The translations under genes were made by a program, and so were the position numbers. From assembly GCA_945641355.1 (NCBI GenBank), contig CALZEQ010000009.1:1-64000 (forward strand): a stretch of 64,000 bases of DNA. Direction: 5' to 3'. Source of the DNA: an uncultured Mediterranea sp. GTDB taxonomy: Bacteria > Bacteroidota > Bacteroidia > Bacteroidales > Bacteroidaceae. This document shows positions 38,047-47,157 of this stretch, piece after piece. The notes beneath the pieces are model-generated. The model was not told the origin of the DNA and did not search any database. It saw only the letters and a list, made by a program, of their open reading frames with translations. The first letter of the stretch is position 1, and the number at the start of each line of letters is the position of its first letter.

Positions 38047-38262
38047 TCAGCGTCCGCGCTCAATCAGTTCCCGGCTGACGAAGTCGCCTTTGTCGGCGCC
38101 TACGTCGGGATTGTCCAGAAAGCGGGGGAAGAAAAACAACTTGAGGATGAAGAAGATGACAAACAGCTTGATCAGGATAATCAGCCACAGTGTGCGTCCT
38201 GTCTTCATGGAGCGGAATCCCTCTACGTAGAAGTTCCAGATTCGGGTGATTGTTTGTCTCAT
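38047..38262 (-). CDS. DUF4492 small membrane protein
   Basis: The 71-residue protein has one central hydrophobic helix (TLWLIILIKLFVIFFILKLFFFP) between a short basic N-terminus and a polar tail. It is the DUF4492 family, found just upstream of cydAB in Bacteroidetes and probably a bd oxidase accessory or assembly factor. It lies 67 bp before cydA. Confidence 0.8.
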   Translation of the reverse strand: MRQTITRIWNFYVEGFRSMKTGRTLWLIILIKLFVIFFILKLFFFPRFLDNPDVGADKGDFVSRELIERGR

Positions 38263-38364
38263 ACGCTATCAGATATTTGTCACGAACAAAAATAGAGGAT
38301 GCGTATGGAAAAAGCAAGCAAATGGCCGGTTTTTTCTTGTCAGAGTGCAAAAAGTCTGTCCCGG

Positions 38365-40032
38365 TCAGCCTTTGATCTCCTGATACATGAAGCGTTTGAT
38401 GCTTTTCTTGGCCGTCTTCTCAAACTCTTCGAAGTGTATCTTCACCTTGGCTATCTGGCTGTAGGCGGGCAGTTGCAGGTTCAGTTCCTGGCGGTTGGCC
38501 TCCATGGCCTTCTCGATGTCCGCCTGTTCCAATCCGTGGGCAAAGGCATCGTCGAAGTCGGGATAGATAAGTGCCACCAGCTTCTCCTTCTGCAGCACGA
38601 TGAGCGACTCGGCCACGTAGGGCATGTTGTTCAGCCGGCTCTCAATCTCCTCGGGGTAGATGTTCTGTCCGCTGGCCGTGAGCAGCATGTTCTTGCTGCG
38701 TCCGCGCACCGTCACGTTGCCCTCGCTGTCCATGGTGCCCAGGTCACCTGTGTGGAGCCATCCGTTGACGTCGATTATCTGGGCGGTGGCTTCGGGGTTC
38801 TTGTAGTAACCCAGCATCAGGTTGGTGCCGCGGCAGACGATTTCGCCCGCCACCTCTCCGGGTTGCGGCGAGTCGATGCGCACCTCCATGCGCGAGGCGG
38901 CCTTGCCGCACGATGCCAGTTTCAGCTTGTCCCACCGGCTGGAGCAGATGATGGGGCCGCACTCCGTCATGCCGTAGGCAATGGTGTAGGGGAATCCGAT
39001 GTACTTCAGGAAGCGTTCCACGTCGGCATTGAAGGGAGCACCGCCGATGATGATTTCGTCGAAGTTGCCGCCGAATATCTCCATGGCCTTGCGCCGGGCT
39101 TCGTTCTTGATGCGGTCGTTGATGAGGGGCATACGCAGCAGCAGCTTGCCGATGGTGTTGTCGATGCGGGGCAGGATGTCCTTCTTGATGATTTTCTCCA
39201 CAATCAGGGGGACGGACGAGATGACCCGCGGACGGATTTCGGCAAACGACTGGGCGATGATTTTCGGCGAAGGCATGCGCGTCAGGAAGAAGAGGTGTGC
39301 GCCTGCCGAGAAGCCGTACAGAAAGTCGTACACCATGCCGAACACGTGCCCCAGCGGGAGCATGGACACCATGCGGTCGCCGGGACGCACGGGCAGCATC
39401 TCGTGGCAGTAGGCAACGTTCGACCAGAGGCTGATGTAGGGCAGCATCACCCCCTTGGAGTAGCCGGTAGTGCCCGAGGTGTAGTTGATGACGGCCAGCT
39501 CGTCGGGGCGCTGTTCCTTGCGGTAGCAGATGTGCTCGGGGCGGAAGTTCTTGGGGTAGCGTTCGCCGTACAGCACGTTGCGGTGCTCGTAGGCCTCCTG
39601 TGCCTGCGGGTCGCGGCACACCACGCAGCTGAAGTCGTTCAGCAGCAGGATGCCTGTCAGGCGGGGCATGGACTCTTCGTTCAGGTTCTCCCAGATGGCA
39701 TCGCCTACAAAGAGCAACTTGGCCTCTGAGTGGTTGACGATGTTGTGGATGTTGTCTGCCTTGAACTCGTGCAGGATGGGGACGATGACGGCACCGTAGG
39801 TCACCGTGGCCAGAAAGACCACCCCCCAATGGGCACTGTTGCGTCCGCAGACGGCAATCTTGTCGCCCGGACGGATGCCAGCCCGCTCAAATACGATATG
39901 GAACTTGGCTATCTTGCGTGCTACGTCTTTGTATTGTAGTGTGATGCCTTTGTAGTCGGTCAGGGCATTGCGGTCCCAGTTCCGGATGATGCTTTGTTCT
40001 ATATAGTCGATGAACTTCGGTTCCTGTTCCAT
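38365..40032 (-). CDS. Long-chain fatty acid--CoA ligase-like AMP-binding enzyme
   Basis: The 555-residue adenylate-forming enzyme has the P-loop YTSGTTGYSKGVMLP, the GMTECGPI motif, and the HTGDLGTMDSEGNVTVRGR hinge region. These match fatty acyl-CoA synthetases that activate fatty acids with ATP and CoA in the cytoplasm or at the membrane. No fatty-acid genes are adjacent, so the chain length preferred is unknown. The start MEQEPKF fits the family. Confidence 0.87.
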   Translation of the reverse strand: MEQEPKFIDYIEQSIIRNWDRNALTDYKGITLQYKDVARKIAKFHIVFERAGIRPGDKIAVCGRNSAHWGVVFLATVTYGAVIVPILHEFKADNIHNIVNHSEAKLLFVGDAIWENLNEESMPRLTGILLLNDFSCVVCRDPQAQEAYEHRNVLYGERYPKNFRPEHICYRKEQRPDELAVINYTSGTTGYSKGVMLPYISLWSNVAYCHEMLPVRPGDRMVSMLPLGHVFGMVYDFLYGFSAGAHLFFLTRMPSPKIIAQSFAEIRPRVISSVPLIVEKIIKKDILPRIDNTIGKLLLRMPLINDRIKNEARRKAMEIFGGNFDEIIIGGAPFNADVERFLKYIGFPYTIAYGMTECGPIICSSRWDKLKLASCGKAASRMEVRIDSPQPGEVAGEIVCRGTNLMLGYYKNPEATAQIIDVNGWLHTGDLGTMDSEGNVTVRGRSKNMLLTASGQNIYPEEIESRLNNMPYVAESLIVLQKEKLVALIYPDFDDAFAHGLEQADIEKAMEANRQELNLQLPAYSQIAKVKIHFEEFEKTAKKSIKRFMYQEIKG

Positions 40033-40134
40033 TCGTTAAATCTGCACATTTTTGATAAAACTGCGCAAAGATAGGAGTTCTATCAATGCAAAACAAGTAG
40101 TTTTGTAAAAAAAGAGGGTTCTTTGGGTCGCAGC

Positions 40135-41580
40135 TTATCTCTTTTCCGAAATCAGCAGCAGCTTGTCGCCCAGCTTCAGCTTCAGGGTGCCGTTGGGTAT
40201 CAGGTACTCCTCTCCCCGTTTCACTATCATCACCAGGGTGCCCTTGGGCAGGTTCATCTCCTTCAGTGTGTCTCCGCGTGCCAGCACCTCTTCGGTCACG
40301 GTCATGTCGCGCAGGTCGGAGTCAATCTCGTCGGGCAGCTCCACACCGAAGTCGTTGCCCGTCTTGGGCATGGGGGTGGAGAGTTTCAGCAACCGTGCCA
40401 TGCGCGATACGGTGGTGCCTTGGATGATGAGCGATACGATGGTGATGAAGAAGACGATGTTGAAGATGGCACCCGCCCCCGGCACCTTTGCCACCACGGG
40501 ATAGGTGGCAAAGATGATGGGCACTGCTCCGCGCAGGCCTACCCACGACACGAAGAGTTGCGACCGCGCGTTGATGCTGCGTCCGAACGGCAGCAGGCAG
40601 AGGAAGACGCTGAGCGGACGGCCGATGAGAATCATGAAGACGCCTATCAGCAGGGCTACGGCTGCCACCTCCAGCATCTCGTGCGGGTTGACCAGCAGGC
40701 CCAGGCAGAGGAACATGATGATTTGGCAGAGCCAGGTAAGTCCGTCCATGAAGGTGTACACCTCCTTGCGGTACATAATCTTGTGGTTGCCCACCATCAT
40801 GCCGGCAATGTAGACGGCCAGGTAGCCGTTGCCCTTCAGTAGGTCGGTGATGGAGAAGGTGAAGAAGACGAACGACAGCAGCAGGATGGGGTAGAGTGCC
40901 TGGTTGTCGATGTTCAGGTGGTTCAGCATCTGAATGGCCAGCTTGCCCAGCACATAGCCGGCGGCCCCACCTACCAGAAACTGCACCACGAAGGAGCCGG
41001 CAATAGCTGCACCGCTCATGCTTGTGGAGGTGATGAGCTGTATCAGCACGATGGTCATCATATAGGCCATGGGGTCGTTGCTACCGCTCTCCAGCTCCAG
41101 CATGGGGCGCAGGTTGTGCTTCAGGTTGATTTTCTGCGAGCGCAGGATGGCGAATACCGAAGCCGAGTCGGTTGACGACATGGTGGAGGCCAGCAGCAGC
41201 GAAGTGAGCAGCGGGAAGTGGATGTTTGTCCAACTCATGCCCGACAGCCACCAGATAAAGAGGCCGGTGAAGAGGGCCGTCAGCAGCACGCCTACGGTGG
41301 AGAGCAGCAAGCCTTGGGGCAGTACCGGACGGATGTCGGTGAACTTGGTGTCCATGCCGCCCGAGAAAAGGATGACGCTCAGCGATACCATGCCGATGAA
41401 CTGGGCCTCTTTGGCGTTGTGGAACTGCAACCCCAATCCGTCACTGCCGAACAGCATGCCCACGCCGAGGAACAGCAACAGGGCAGGAACTCCGAAACGA
41501 TAGCCGGTCTTGCCGACCAGAATGCTGACAAAGAGCAGGATAGAACCTACTAACAGAATGTTTTCACCAGTAAAGATCAT
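40135..41580 (-). CDS. Potassium/proton antiporter with C-terminal RCK domain
   Basis: The 481-residue protein has about 12-13 membrane helices of the cation:proton antiporter 1 family (FGVPALLLFLGVGMLFGSDG, SSTDSASVFAILRSQ, ESGSNDPMAYM, WVGLRGAVPIIFA) and a C-terminal TrkA-C/RCK domain (residues about 400-481, NLPKGTLVMIVKRGEEYLIPNGTLKLKLGD). This layout matches NhaP2/CvrA-type K+/H+ antiporters, important for pH and osmotic balance. Confidence 0.87.
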   Translation of the reverse strand: MIFTGENILLVGSILLFVSILVGKTGYRFGVPALLLFLGVGMLFGSDGLGLQFHNAKEAQFIGMVSLSVILFSGGMDTKFTDIRPVLPQGLLLSTVGVLLTALFTGLFIWWLSGMSWTNIHFPLLTSLLLASTMSSTDSASVFAILRSQKINLKHNLRPMLELESGSNDPMAYMMTIVLIQLITSTSMSGAAIAGSFVVQFLVGGAAGYVLGKLAIQMLNHLNIDNQALYPILLLSFVFFTFSITDLLKGNGYLAVYIAGMMVGNHKIMYRKEVYTFMDGLTWLCQIIMFLCLGLLVNPHEMLEVAAVALLIGVFMILIGRPLSVFLCLLPFGRSINARSQLFVSWVGLRGAVPIIFATYPVVAKVPGAGAIFNIVFFITIVSLIIQGTTVSRMARLLKLSTPMPKTGNDFGVELPDEIDSDLRDMTVTEEVLARGDTLKEMNLPKGTLVMIVKRGEEYLIPNGTLKLKLGDKLLLISEKR

Positions 41581-41695
41581 GTGTCAAGTTTTTTAGTTGT
41601 TCAAGTTTTTGTTTTATATCAACAGATTGATTGAATGATTGTTACTGCTGATAACAGCTCTCCGCACCGTTTTGTTCATGCGTGCCGCCCCGCTG

Positions 41696-43099
41696 TTACT
41701 CAAACTTCAGTACGAAACAGGTCTCCTTTCCCGGCTTCAGTGCGAGGCTGCCGTTTGAGAGGCGCATAATCTGGCGCGAGATGCTCAACCCGATGCCGCT
41801 GCCGCCCTCCTTGGTGGAGAAGAAGGGGATGAAGATGTGGTCGGCAATCTCGGGCGGGATAAGGGGGCCGTCGTTGCTTATCTCTATCCACACCGCCTCT
41901 TGCTCGTCGCAGTAGGCACGCAGCCGCACATGTCCCGGGTTGTCCGATGTCCGCTCCTGCTGCCCGATGGCTTGCTGTGCGTTCTTCAGCAGGTTGATAA
42001 CCACCTGTGCTATCAGGTTCTCGTCGGCATAGAGGATGAGGTCGTCCGGCACCACCTCCACCCGGTAGTCGATGGGATGTCCGCAGGGTTGGTGGCGTGC
42101 CAGTTCCACCATCCGTTCGGCAAACTCCTTCACATAGAACAGCGAGGGAGCCGGGGTGGGGATGCGTGTGAATTTGCGGTAGGAGTCGACGAAGGCCAGC
42201 AGCCCTTTGCCGGTGTTGCTGATGGTTTGCAAGCCGTTGCGCAGCTCCTCTTCCACGTCGTTGCCCGGTTGTTCACCGGTCGTCTGCTTCCGTCCGGCGG
42301 TCAGCTCCAGCAGCGTGTCGCTCAGCGAGGTGAGGGGTGTCACGGCATTCATAATCTCGTGCGTCAGCACGCGGGTCAGCCGTACCCACGAGTCAATCTC
42401 CTTCTCGTCCAGTTCGTGGTTGATGTCGTTCAAGGCCAGTATGCGCAGTGGCTCCTCGTGTATGTGGATGCCGCTCACCCTGACCGACAGGGCCACCGTC
42501 CCCCGTTCGTTGCAGTAGCCGGCTTGCAGCTTCTCTCCCGGCCGGCATCCTTGCAGCACCTCGTACAGGTGTTCGTCTATCTGCCTCAGCTGGCAGATGT
42601 GGGTGAATACGTTCAGCCCCAGCAGCCGCAGGGCTTCGTCGTTCTTCTGATACACCGTGCCGTTGTCGCTCAGCACCACGATGCCCGTGCTCACGCAATC
42701 CAGTATTAGCTCGTAGTACTTCTCCTGCTGTACCGTTTCGCTCTTCACGCGGTTCAGTATGGAGGCCACTCGGTTGAGTGCGCGGTTCACCAGTTGCGCG
42801 TCGCTTCGCGTCTCCTCCTCCAGGAAGTGTACGGCGTAGTCGTTGTTTTCGATGGCATCCAGCAGAAAGAGCACTTTCCTTACATGCTGGCGGTGGCAAC
42901 GGTAGAGCCGGTAGACGAGCAGCGGCAGCAGCAGGGTCACTGCGATGGCCCAAAAGCGCAGGCTCTCCACACCGCGTCCCGCATCTTCACCCACATACGA
43001 GGCCGCCCACAGCCCTCCGGCCAGCAGGGTAGCCAGCAGGCAGCAGGTCAGCTGCAAGGCAAACGAGCGGGCGAGGCGTGTCATTGTGTCAGAAGCCAT
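41696..43099 (-). CDS. NtrB-type sensor histidine kinase
   Basis: The 467-residue kinase has two N-terminal membrane helices (near 8-33 and 46-65), a PAS-like region around 130-230, a HisKA domain with LTHEIMNAVTPLTSL, and a HATPase domain with NLLKNAQQAI and GSGIGLSIS. It overlaps the upstream response regulator gene by 11 bp if it starts at 43099; an alternative start MTRLAR at 43084 avoids overlap. The pair is co-translated. The short periplasmic segment suggests sensing within the membrane or cytoplasm. Confidence 0.85.
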   Translation of the reverse strand: MASDTMTRLARSFALQLTCCLLATLLAGGLWAASYVGEDAGRGVESLRFWAIAVTLLLPLLVYRLYRCHRQHVRKVLFLLDAIENNDYAVHFLEEETRSDAQLVNRALNRVASILNRVKSETVQQEKYYELILDCVSTGIVVLSDNGTVYQKNDEALRLLGLNVFTHICQLRQIDEHLYEVLQGCRPGEKLQAGYCNERGTVALSVRVSGIHIHEEPLRILALNDINHELDEKEIDSWVRLTRVLTHEIMNAVTPLTSLSDTLLELTAGRKQTTGEQPGNDVEEELRNGLQTISNTGKGLLAFVDSYRKFTRIPTPAPSLFYVKEFAERMVELARHQPCGHPIDYRVEVVPDDLILYADENLIAQVVINLLKNAQQAIGQQERTSDNPGHVRLRAYCDEQEAVWIEISNDGPLIPPEIADHIFIPFFSTKEGGSGIGLSISRQIMRLSNGSLALKPGKETCFVLKFE

Positions 43100-44438
43100 A
43101 CTTCTTCATCTTATTATAGAGTGTCTGTCGCGTGATGCCCAATCCGGCAGCCACGGCGGACAGGTTATTGCCTCCCTGTGCCAGGGCTTTCTGTATCATC
43201 TGCCGCTCCATCTCCTCCAGTGTCGATGCCTCCGTAGGGGTGTCCTCCCTCTGCAGAGTTTCTCGGGAGAGGCTGAACTGTTCGGCCGACAGGCAGGGGC
43301 CGTCGCCTATGATGACCGCCTTCTCGATGGCGTGCTCCAGTTCGCGGATGTTTCCTTGCCACGGATGGCTTGTGAGGCATTGGCAGGCACTCTCCGACAG
43401 CTTCAGCAACGGTTTTCCGTATTGCCGGCAGAAGCGGTGGACGAAGCGTTCGGCCAGCGGCACGATGTCCTCCGTCCGTCGGCGCAGCGGCGGTATCTCC
43501 AGGTGGATGGTGTTGATGCGGTAGAGCAGATCCTCACGGAACTCGCCCTGTGCGGCCAGCCGGGGCAGGTCGCGGTTGGTGGCGCAAATCAGCCGGATGT
43601 CGATGGGTATGGGGTCGTTGCTGCCCACGCGCACCACGCACCGCTGCTGCAGGGCCGTCAGCAGCTTGGCTTGCAGGTGGTAGGGCAGATTGCCTATTTC
43701 GTCCAGAAAGAGGGTGCTCCGATGGGCCGCCTCAAACTTGCCCGCCCGGTCGGCGTGTGCATCGGTGAAGGCTCCCTTCACGTGGCCGAACAGTTCGCTT
43801 TCAAACAGGCTCTCCGTCACCGCTCCCATATCCACGGTCACCATGGGATGCGTATGGCGTCGGGAGCGGGCGTGTATCTCGCGTGCCAGCATCTCCTTGC
43901 CGGTACCGTTCTCGCCCGTTATCAAGATGTTGGCATCGGTGGCCGACACCTTCTCCACCAGCATCTGCAGTTGCTTCATGGCAGGACTTTCGCCCCAGTA
44001 CATGCCTGTGTCGCCGCTCACATCGGCACGGCTCTCCGTGCGGGGGGATTCCGGTGATGCAGCGGCTTGCAGCAGCGTCTCCACCAGCTTCCGGTTGTCC
44101 CAAGGCTTCACAACAAAGTCGGTGGCTCCCTCCTTGATGCCCTTCACGGCCAGGTCGATGTCGGCATAGGCGGTAAAGAGCACCACGGGCAGTTGGGGTG
44201 TCAGGCGTTTCACTTCGTGCAGCCAGTAGAGCCCTTCGTTGCCGTTGTTGATGCCCGAGGTAAAGTTCATGTCCAGCAGCAGCACGTTCCACTCCCTCTC
44301 CTGCAGGCGGTGCGGCAGGGTGACGGGCGACGAGAGTGTCACCACCTCCCCAAAATAGGGTTTCAGCAGCAGTTGCAGGGCCGTCAGTACTCCCTTGTTG
44401 TCATCGACTATCAATATGTTTCCTACTCTTTTCTGCAT
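43089..44438 (-). CDS. NtrC-type sigma-54-dependent response regulator
   Basis: From MQKRVGN at 44438 the protein has 449 residues; an upstream start at 44477 would add 13 residues. It contains a receiver domain with phospho-acceptor D56 (LLLDMNF), an AAA+ domain with Walker A GENGTGKE (175-182), a GAFTDA loop at 222-227, which contacts sigma-54 and varies from the classic GAFTGA, and a Fis-type HTH (GLGITRQTLYNKMKKY). It activates sigma-54 promoters. The DNA on its 5' side holds the 64-bp and 22-bp arrays. Confidence 0.9.
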   Translation of the reverse strand: MQKRVGNILIVDDNKGVLTALQLLLKPYFGEVVTLSSPVTLPHRLQEREWNVLLLDMNFTSGINNGNEGLYWLHEVKRLTPQLPVVLFTAYADIDLAVKGIKEGATDFVVKPWDNRKLVETLLQAAASPESPRTESRADVSGDTGMYWGESPAMKQLQMLVEKVSATDANILITGENGTGKEMLAREIHARSRRHTHPMVTVDMGAVTESLFESELFGHVKGAFTDAHADRAGKFEAAHRSTLFLDEIGNLPYHLQAKLLTALQQRCVVRVGSNDPIPIDIRLICATNRDLPRLAAQGEFREDLLYRINTIHLEIPPLRRRTEDIVPLAERFVHRFCRQYGKPLLKLSESACQCLTSHPWQGNIRELEHAIEKAVIIGDGPCLSAEQFSLSRETLQREDTPTEASTLEEMERQMIQKALAQGGNNLSAVAAGLGITRQTLYNKMKKYGF

Positions 44439-44486
44439 GTCAGTGTTCGTCAGGTTCGTATTGCATTTTGCCGACAAAGATAGTGT

Positions 44487-44646
44487 AAAAAGCCGATTAA
44501 GCGAGCGGAGCGGAAATTTATTTGCTCTTCCGAGCGTGAGGCTTTTATTTAAAAAGCCGATTAAGCGAGCGGAGCGGAAATTTATTTGCTCTTCCGAGCA
44601 TGAGGCTTTTATTTAAAAAGCCGATTAAGCGAGCGGAGCGGAAAAT
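44487..44646. repeat. 2.5 copies of a 64-bp tandem repeat
   Basis: Near-identical units start at 44487, 44551 and 44615; the third is truncated near 44646. Each full unit begins AAAAAGCCGATTAAGCGAGC and ends GAGGCTTTTATTT, so the AAAAGCC and GGCTTTT ends can pair into a hairpin. The two full units differ at one visible base (GAGCG versus GAGCA). A period not divisible by 3 argues against coding. Confidence 0.93.
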
Positions 44647-44740
44647 TTTCTTCAGATTCTCTTTTCATCTCCTCGGCGAGGTGCAACGAGTGCCTCCGTC
44701 CCTCTTTCAGATGAAACCTCTTAGAAACGGAAGTTCATGC

Positions 44741-44850
44741 AGTCCTATAGGCAGCAATATTCAGTCCTATGGTTACATTAGTTCAGTATACGACTGAAAT
44801 AAGCTCGGTATACGACTGAATCAACCTAAGGATAGGACTGAAGCAAGCTC
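44741..44850. repeat. Five degenerate 22-bp tandem repeats
   Basis: Units begin at 44741, 44763, 44785, 44807 and 44829. The first two share AGTCCTAT; the middle two share GTATACGACTGAA; the fifth has GATAGGACTGAA, the inverse of the first. The period is two helical turns, and the array lies between the NtrC-type gene and fructokinase. Confidence 0.8.
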
Positions 44851-44903
44851 CGGATGGATGCCTGCGAATAGAAGATAGAAGCAAGCCTATGGCTGACAGA
44901 CGA

Positions 44904-44952
44904 AAAAGCCACCGAGAGACTCTCCGGCTGGGGAACCCTCTCGGTGGCTTTT
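44904..44952 (-). terminator. Terminator after fructokinase
   Basis: AAAAGCCACCGAGAG (44904-44918) pairs perfectly with CTCTCGGTGGCTTTT (44938-44952), with T/A tracts on both strands. It ends the minus-strand fructan operon. Confidence 0.9.
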
Positions 44953-44990
44953 ATGCGGTTGTTGACAGGCAGGTGACTGCCGCTCCTTCT

Positions 44991-45872
44991 TTAGGAGAGA
45001 AGCGAAGCGGGCAGCGTGGGCATGGCTCCGTTCTGCGTGCAGACGAATGCCGATACCTCTACGGCCTTGCGGTGTGCCTCGGCCACCGGCAGACCCTTCA
45101 GGATGCTGGAGGTGAAGGCGGCGGTGAAGGAGTCGCCTGCGCCCACCGTATCGGCCACCTCTACCCGGGGTGTGGTGAGGAACGACATGTTGCCCGAGGT
45201 GAATATGTAACTGCCGTTCACGCCACAGGTCAGAATCAGCATCTTCAGGTTGTAGCGTCCCAGCAGAATCCAGCACTTGCTCTGCAGGTCGGTGCCGGGA
45301 TAGCCCAGCATACGGCTGATGGTGACCAGTTCCTCATCGTTTATCTTCAGCACATTGCAACGTTGCATGGACTGATCCAGCATCTCTTTGTTGAAGAATC
45401 CCTGACGCAGGTTGACATCGAAGATGATGAGGTTGTCCTCTGCCTGGGGCATGGCATCGATGAAGCGGTTGATGGTCTCGCGCGACACCACGTTGCGCTG
45501 GGCCAGCGAGCCGAAGCAGAGGGCGCGTGTGCGGTGAGCCAGTGCCTCCAGTTCGGGCGTGAAGGGGATGTTGTCCCATGCCACATTCTCCTTGATGTCA
45601 TACTGAGGGATGCCGGCCTGATCTATCTCTACCTGCACGGTACCTGTGGGGTAGGGTACGGTTTCCAGGTGACACTGCAGCTGTTTCTGCTGGAAGTTCT
45701 CTAACAGTTCCCGTCCCAGGGCATCGTCGCCCACGGCACTTACTGCATAGCTTTCCAGGCCAAACTGTGATACGTGGTATGCAAAGTTGGCAGGTGCACC
45801 GCCAATTTTCTTTCCTTCAGGAAGGATGTCCCATAGGGCTTCGCCTATGCCTACAATGATTTGATCGTTCAT
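44991..45872 (-). CDS. PfkB-family fructokinase
   Basis: The 293-residue sugar kinase phosphorylates fructose with ATP. It has the sugar-binding loop KIGGAPANFAYH at residues 22-33 and the anion hole GAGDSFTAAF near residues 240-250, typical of ribokinase/PfkB enzymes. It is the last gene of the GH32-MFS-kinase run, an arrangement matching the fructan locus of B. thetaiotaomicron, so fructose is the likely substrate. Confidence 0.9.
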   Translation of the reverse strand: MNDQIIVGIGEALWDILPEGKKIGGAPANFAYHVSQFGLESYAVSAVGDDALGRELLENFQQKQLQCHLETVPYPTGTVQVEIDQAGIPQYDIKENVAWDNIPFTPELEALAHRTRALCFGSLAQRNVVSRETINRFIDAMPQAEDNLIIFDVNLRQGFFNKEMLDQSMQRCNVLKINDEELVTISRMLGYPGTDLQSKCWILLGRYNLKMLILTCGVNGSYIFTSGNMSFLTTPRVEVADTVGAGDSFTAAFTSSILKGLPVAEAHRKAVEVSAFVCTQNGAMPTLPASLLS

Positions 45873-45882
45873 GGCTTTTACG

Positions 45883-45914
45883 TTTATGAGTTTATGAGTT
45901 TTTGAGTTTATGAG
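45883..45914. repeat. Four tandem octamers
   Basis: TTTATGAG occurs four times in a row with one change (third copy TTTTTGAG), in the 79-bp gap between the MFS and fructokinase genes. Slippage could vary its length. Confidence 0.85.
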
Positions 45915-45922
45915 GTTTGTAC

Positions 45923-45943
45923 GGGCGGGACTATCTCCCGCCC
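45923..45943. repeat. REP-like palindrome within the fructan operon
   Basis: GGGCGGGA and TCCCGCCC pair perfectly around a CTATC loop, just after the MFS gene stop. Confidence 0.8.
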
Positions 45944-45951
45944 TGTGTAGT

Positions 45952-47133
45952 TTATGATTTGATTTTCAAGGTGTAGAACAAGAGGTAGGCCACCCCTGCA
46001 GTCATTACCGCTACGGCACCTACCTGTCCGATGGCATCGGCGGCATATCCCATAGCCAGTGGGAAGACGGTTCCACCGAACAGGCCCATGATCATTAGTC
46101 CGGAGACTTCGTTCTTCTCGCGTGGAGAGGCGGTGAGTGCCTGTGAGAAGACGATGGAGAATACGTTGGAGTTGCCGAACCCCACCAGACCTACCCCGAT
46201 GTAGATGGGCATCAGCGTATCGCATACAAAGAGCATCCCCATGGCTATCAGCATCAGTGCCACACTGAAGGCAAAGAAGTGACGGGCCGACACCTTGCGG
46301 AGTATGAAGGCGCCGAGGAAGCAGCCGGCCGTGCGGAAGATGAAGTAGACGCTGGTGGCGAATCCTGCCTCCTCCAGCGGCAGCGACAGACGCTCCATCA
46401 ACAGCTTGGGAGCGGTGGTGTTGGTGCCCACGTCGATGCCTACGTGACACATGATGCCCAGAAAGCAGAGCAGGATGAACGGCTTTCCCAGCAGCTTCAG
46501 GCAGGCTTTCACACCGGATGCTTTGTCGGCCGCCTCCTCCTCAATAGGGGTTGCTGCCAGCATGGAGATGGAGAGGAAGCTGACTACGGCATAGATAACG
46601 AACAGACTGCGCCAGCCCAGCCCGAAGGTGGGCAGGTAGGTGGTGGCTCCCCAGGCGGCCAGTATAGGTGCCAGGAAAGAGGCGATGGCCTTGACAAACT
46701 GTCCGAAGGTGAGTGTAGAGGCCAGCTTGTCGCCGCTGATGAGGTTGGTGACCAGCGGGTTGAGCGAGGTCTGCATGATGGCGTTGCCGATACCCAGCAG
46801 GGAGAAGGCAAGCAGCATTGTGGGATAGCTGTCGTCGGTGATGGGCAGAATCAGGGAGAGGGTGGTCACGGCAAGGCTCACCAGTACCGTCTTCTTACGG
46901 CCTATCTTGTTCATCAGCATCCCCGTGGGGACAGAGAATATCAGAAACCAGAAGAAGACGAGCGAGGGGAACAGGTTAGCTTCGGAGTCGGTCAGGCCGA
47001 GGTCTTTCTGCACATAGTTGGAGGCTGTGCCCACCAGGTCGACAAAGCCCATGGCAAAGAAGCAGAGCATCACCGGTGCCATCTGCATGAGGAAACTCTT
47101 GCGGCCGGTAGGAAGTGATTGTGGGGTATTCAT
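45952..47133 (-). CDS. MFS sugar transporter (fucose permease-like)
   Basis: The 393-residue protein has about 12 membrane helices of the major facilitator superfamily, close in type to FucP (FAMGFVDLVGTASNYVQKDL, MNKIGRKKTVLVSL, NEVSGLMIMGLFGGTVFPLAMG). Between a periplasmic fructosidase and a fructokinase, it most likely imports fructose with protons. The gene ends 79 bp before fructokinase. Confidence 0.87.
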   Translation of the reverse strand: MNTPQSLPTGRKSFLMQMAPVMLCFFAMGFVDLVGTASNYVQKDLGLTDSEANLFPSLVFFWFLIFSVPTGMLMNKIGRKKTVLVSLAVTTLSLILPITDDSYPTMLLAFSLLGIGNAIMQTSLNPLVTNLISGDKLASTLTFGQFVKAIASFLAPILAAWGATTYLPTFGLGWRSLFVIYAVVSFLSISMLAATPIEEEAADKASGVKACLKLLGKPFILLCFLGIMCHVGIDVGTNTTAPKLLMERLSLPLEEAGFATSVYFIFRTAGCFLGAFILRKVSARHFFAFSVALMLIAMGMLFVCDTLMPIYIGVGLVGFGNSNVFSIVFSQALTASPREKNEVSGLMIMGLFGGTVFPLAMGYAADAIGQVGAVAVMTAGVAYLLFYTLKIKS

Positions 47134-47157
47134 TGTTCAAAAGGTGTTAGAATATTG

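Larger units (their letters stand above)
44439..44990. other. Intergenic region with two tandem arrays and a terminator
   Basis: About 550 bp with no gene. Reading frames here span the repeats and are not credible. It contains the 64-bp array (44487-44646), the 22-bp array (44741-44850) and the fructokinase terminator (44904-44952). Confidence 0.7.

Noticed and set aside
44395..44797. Short frames through the 64-bp repeats
   Set aside because: The repeat period is not a multiple of 3, so no frame keeps a repeated peptide; the repeats themselves are the signal.
44741..44850. A CRISPR array in the 22-bp repeats
   Set aside because: There are no separate spacers; units are contiguous, degenerate and not paired with cas genes.
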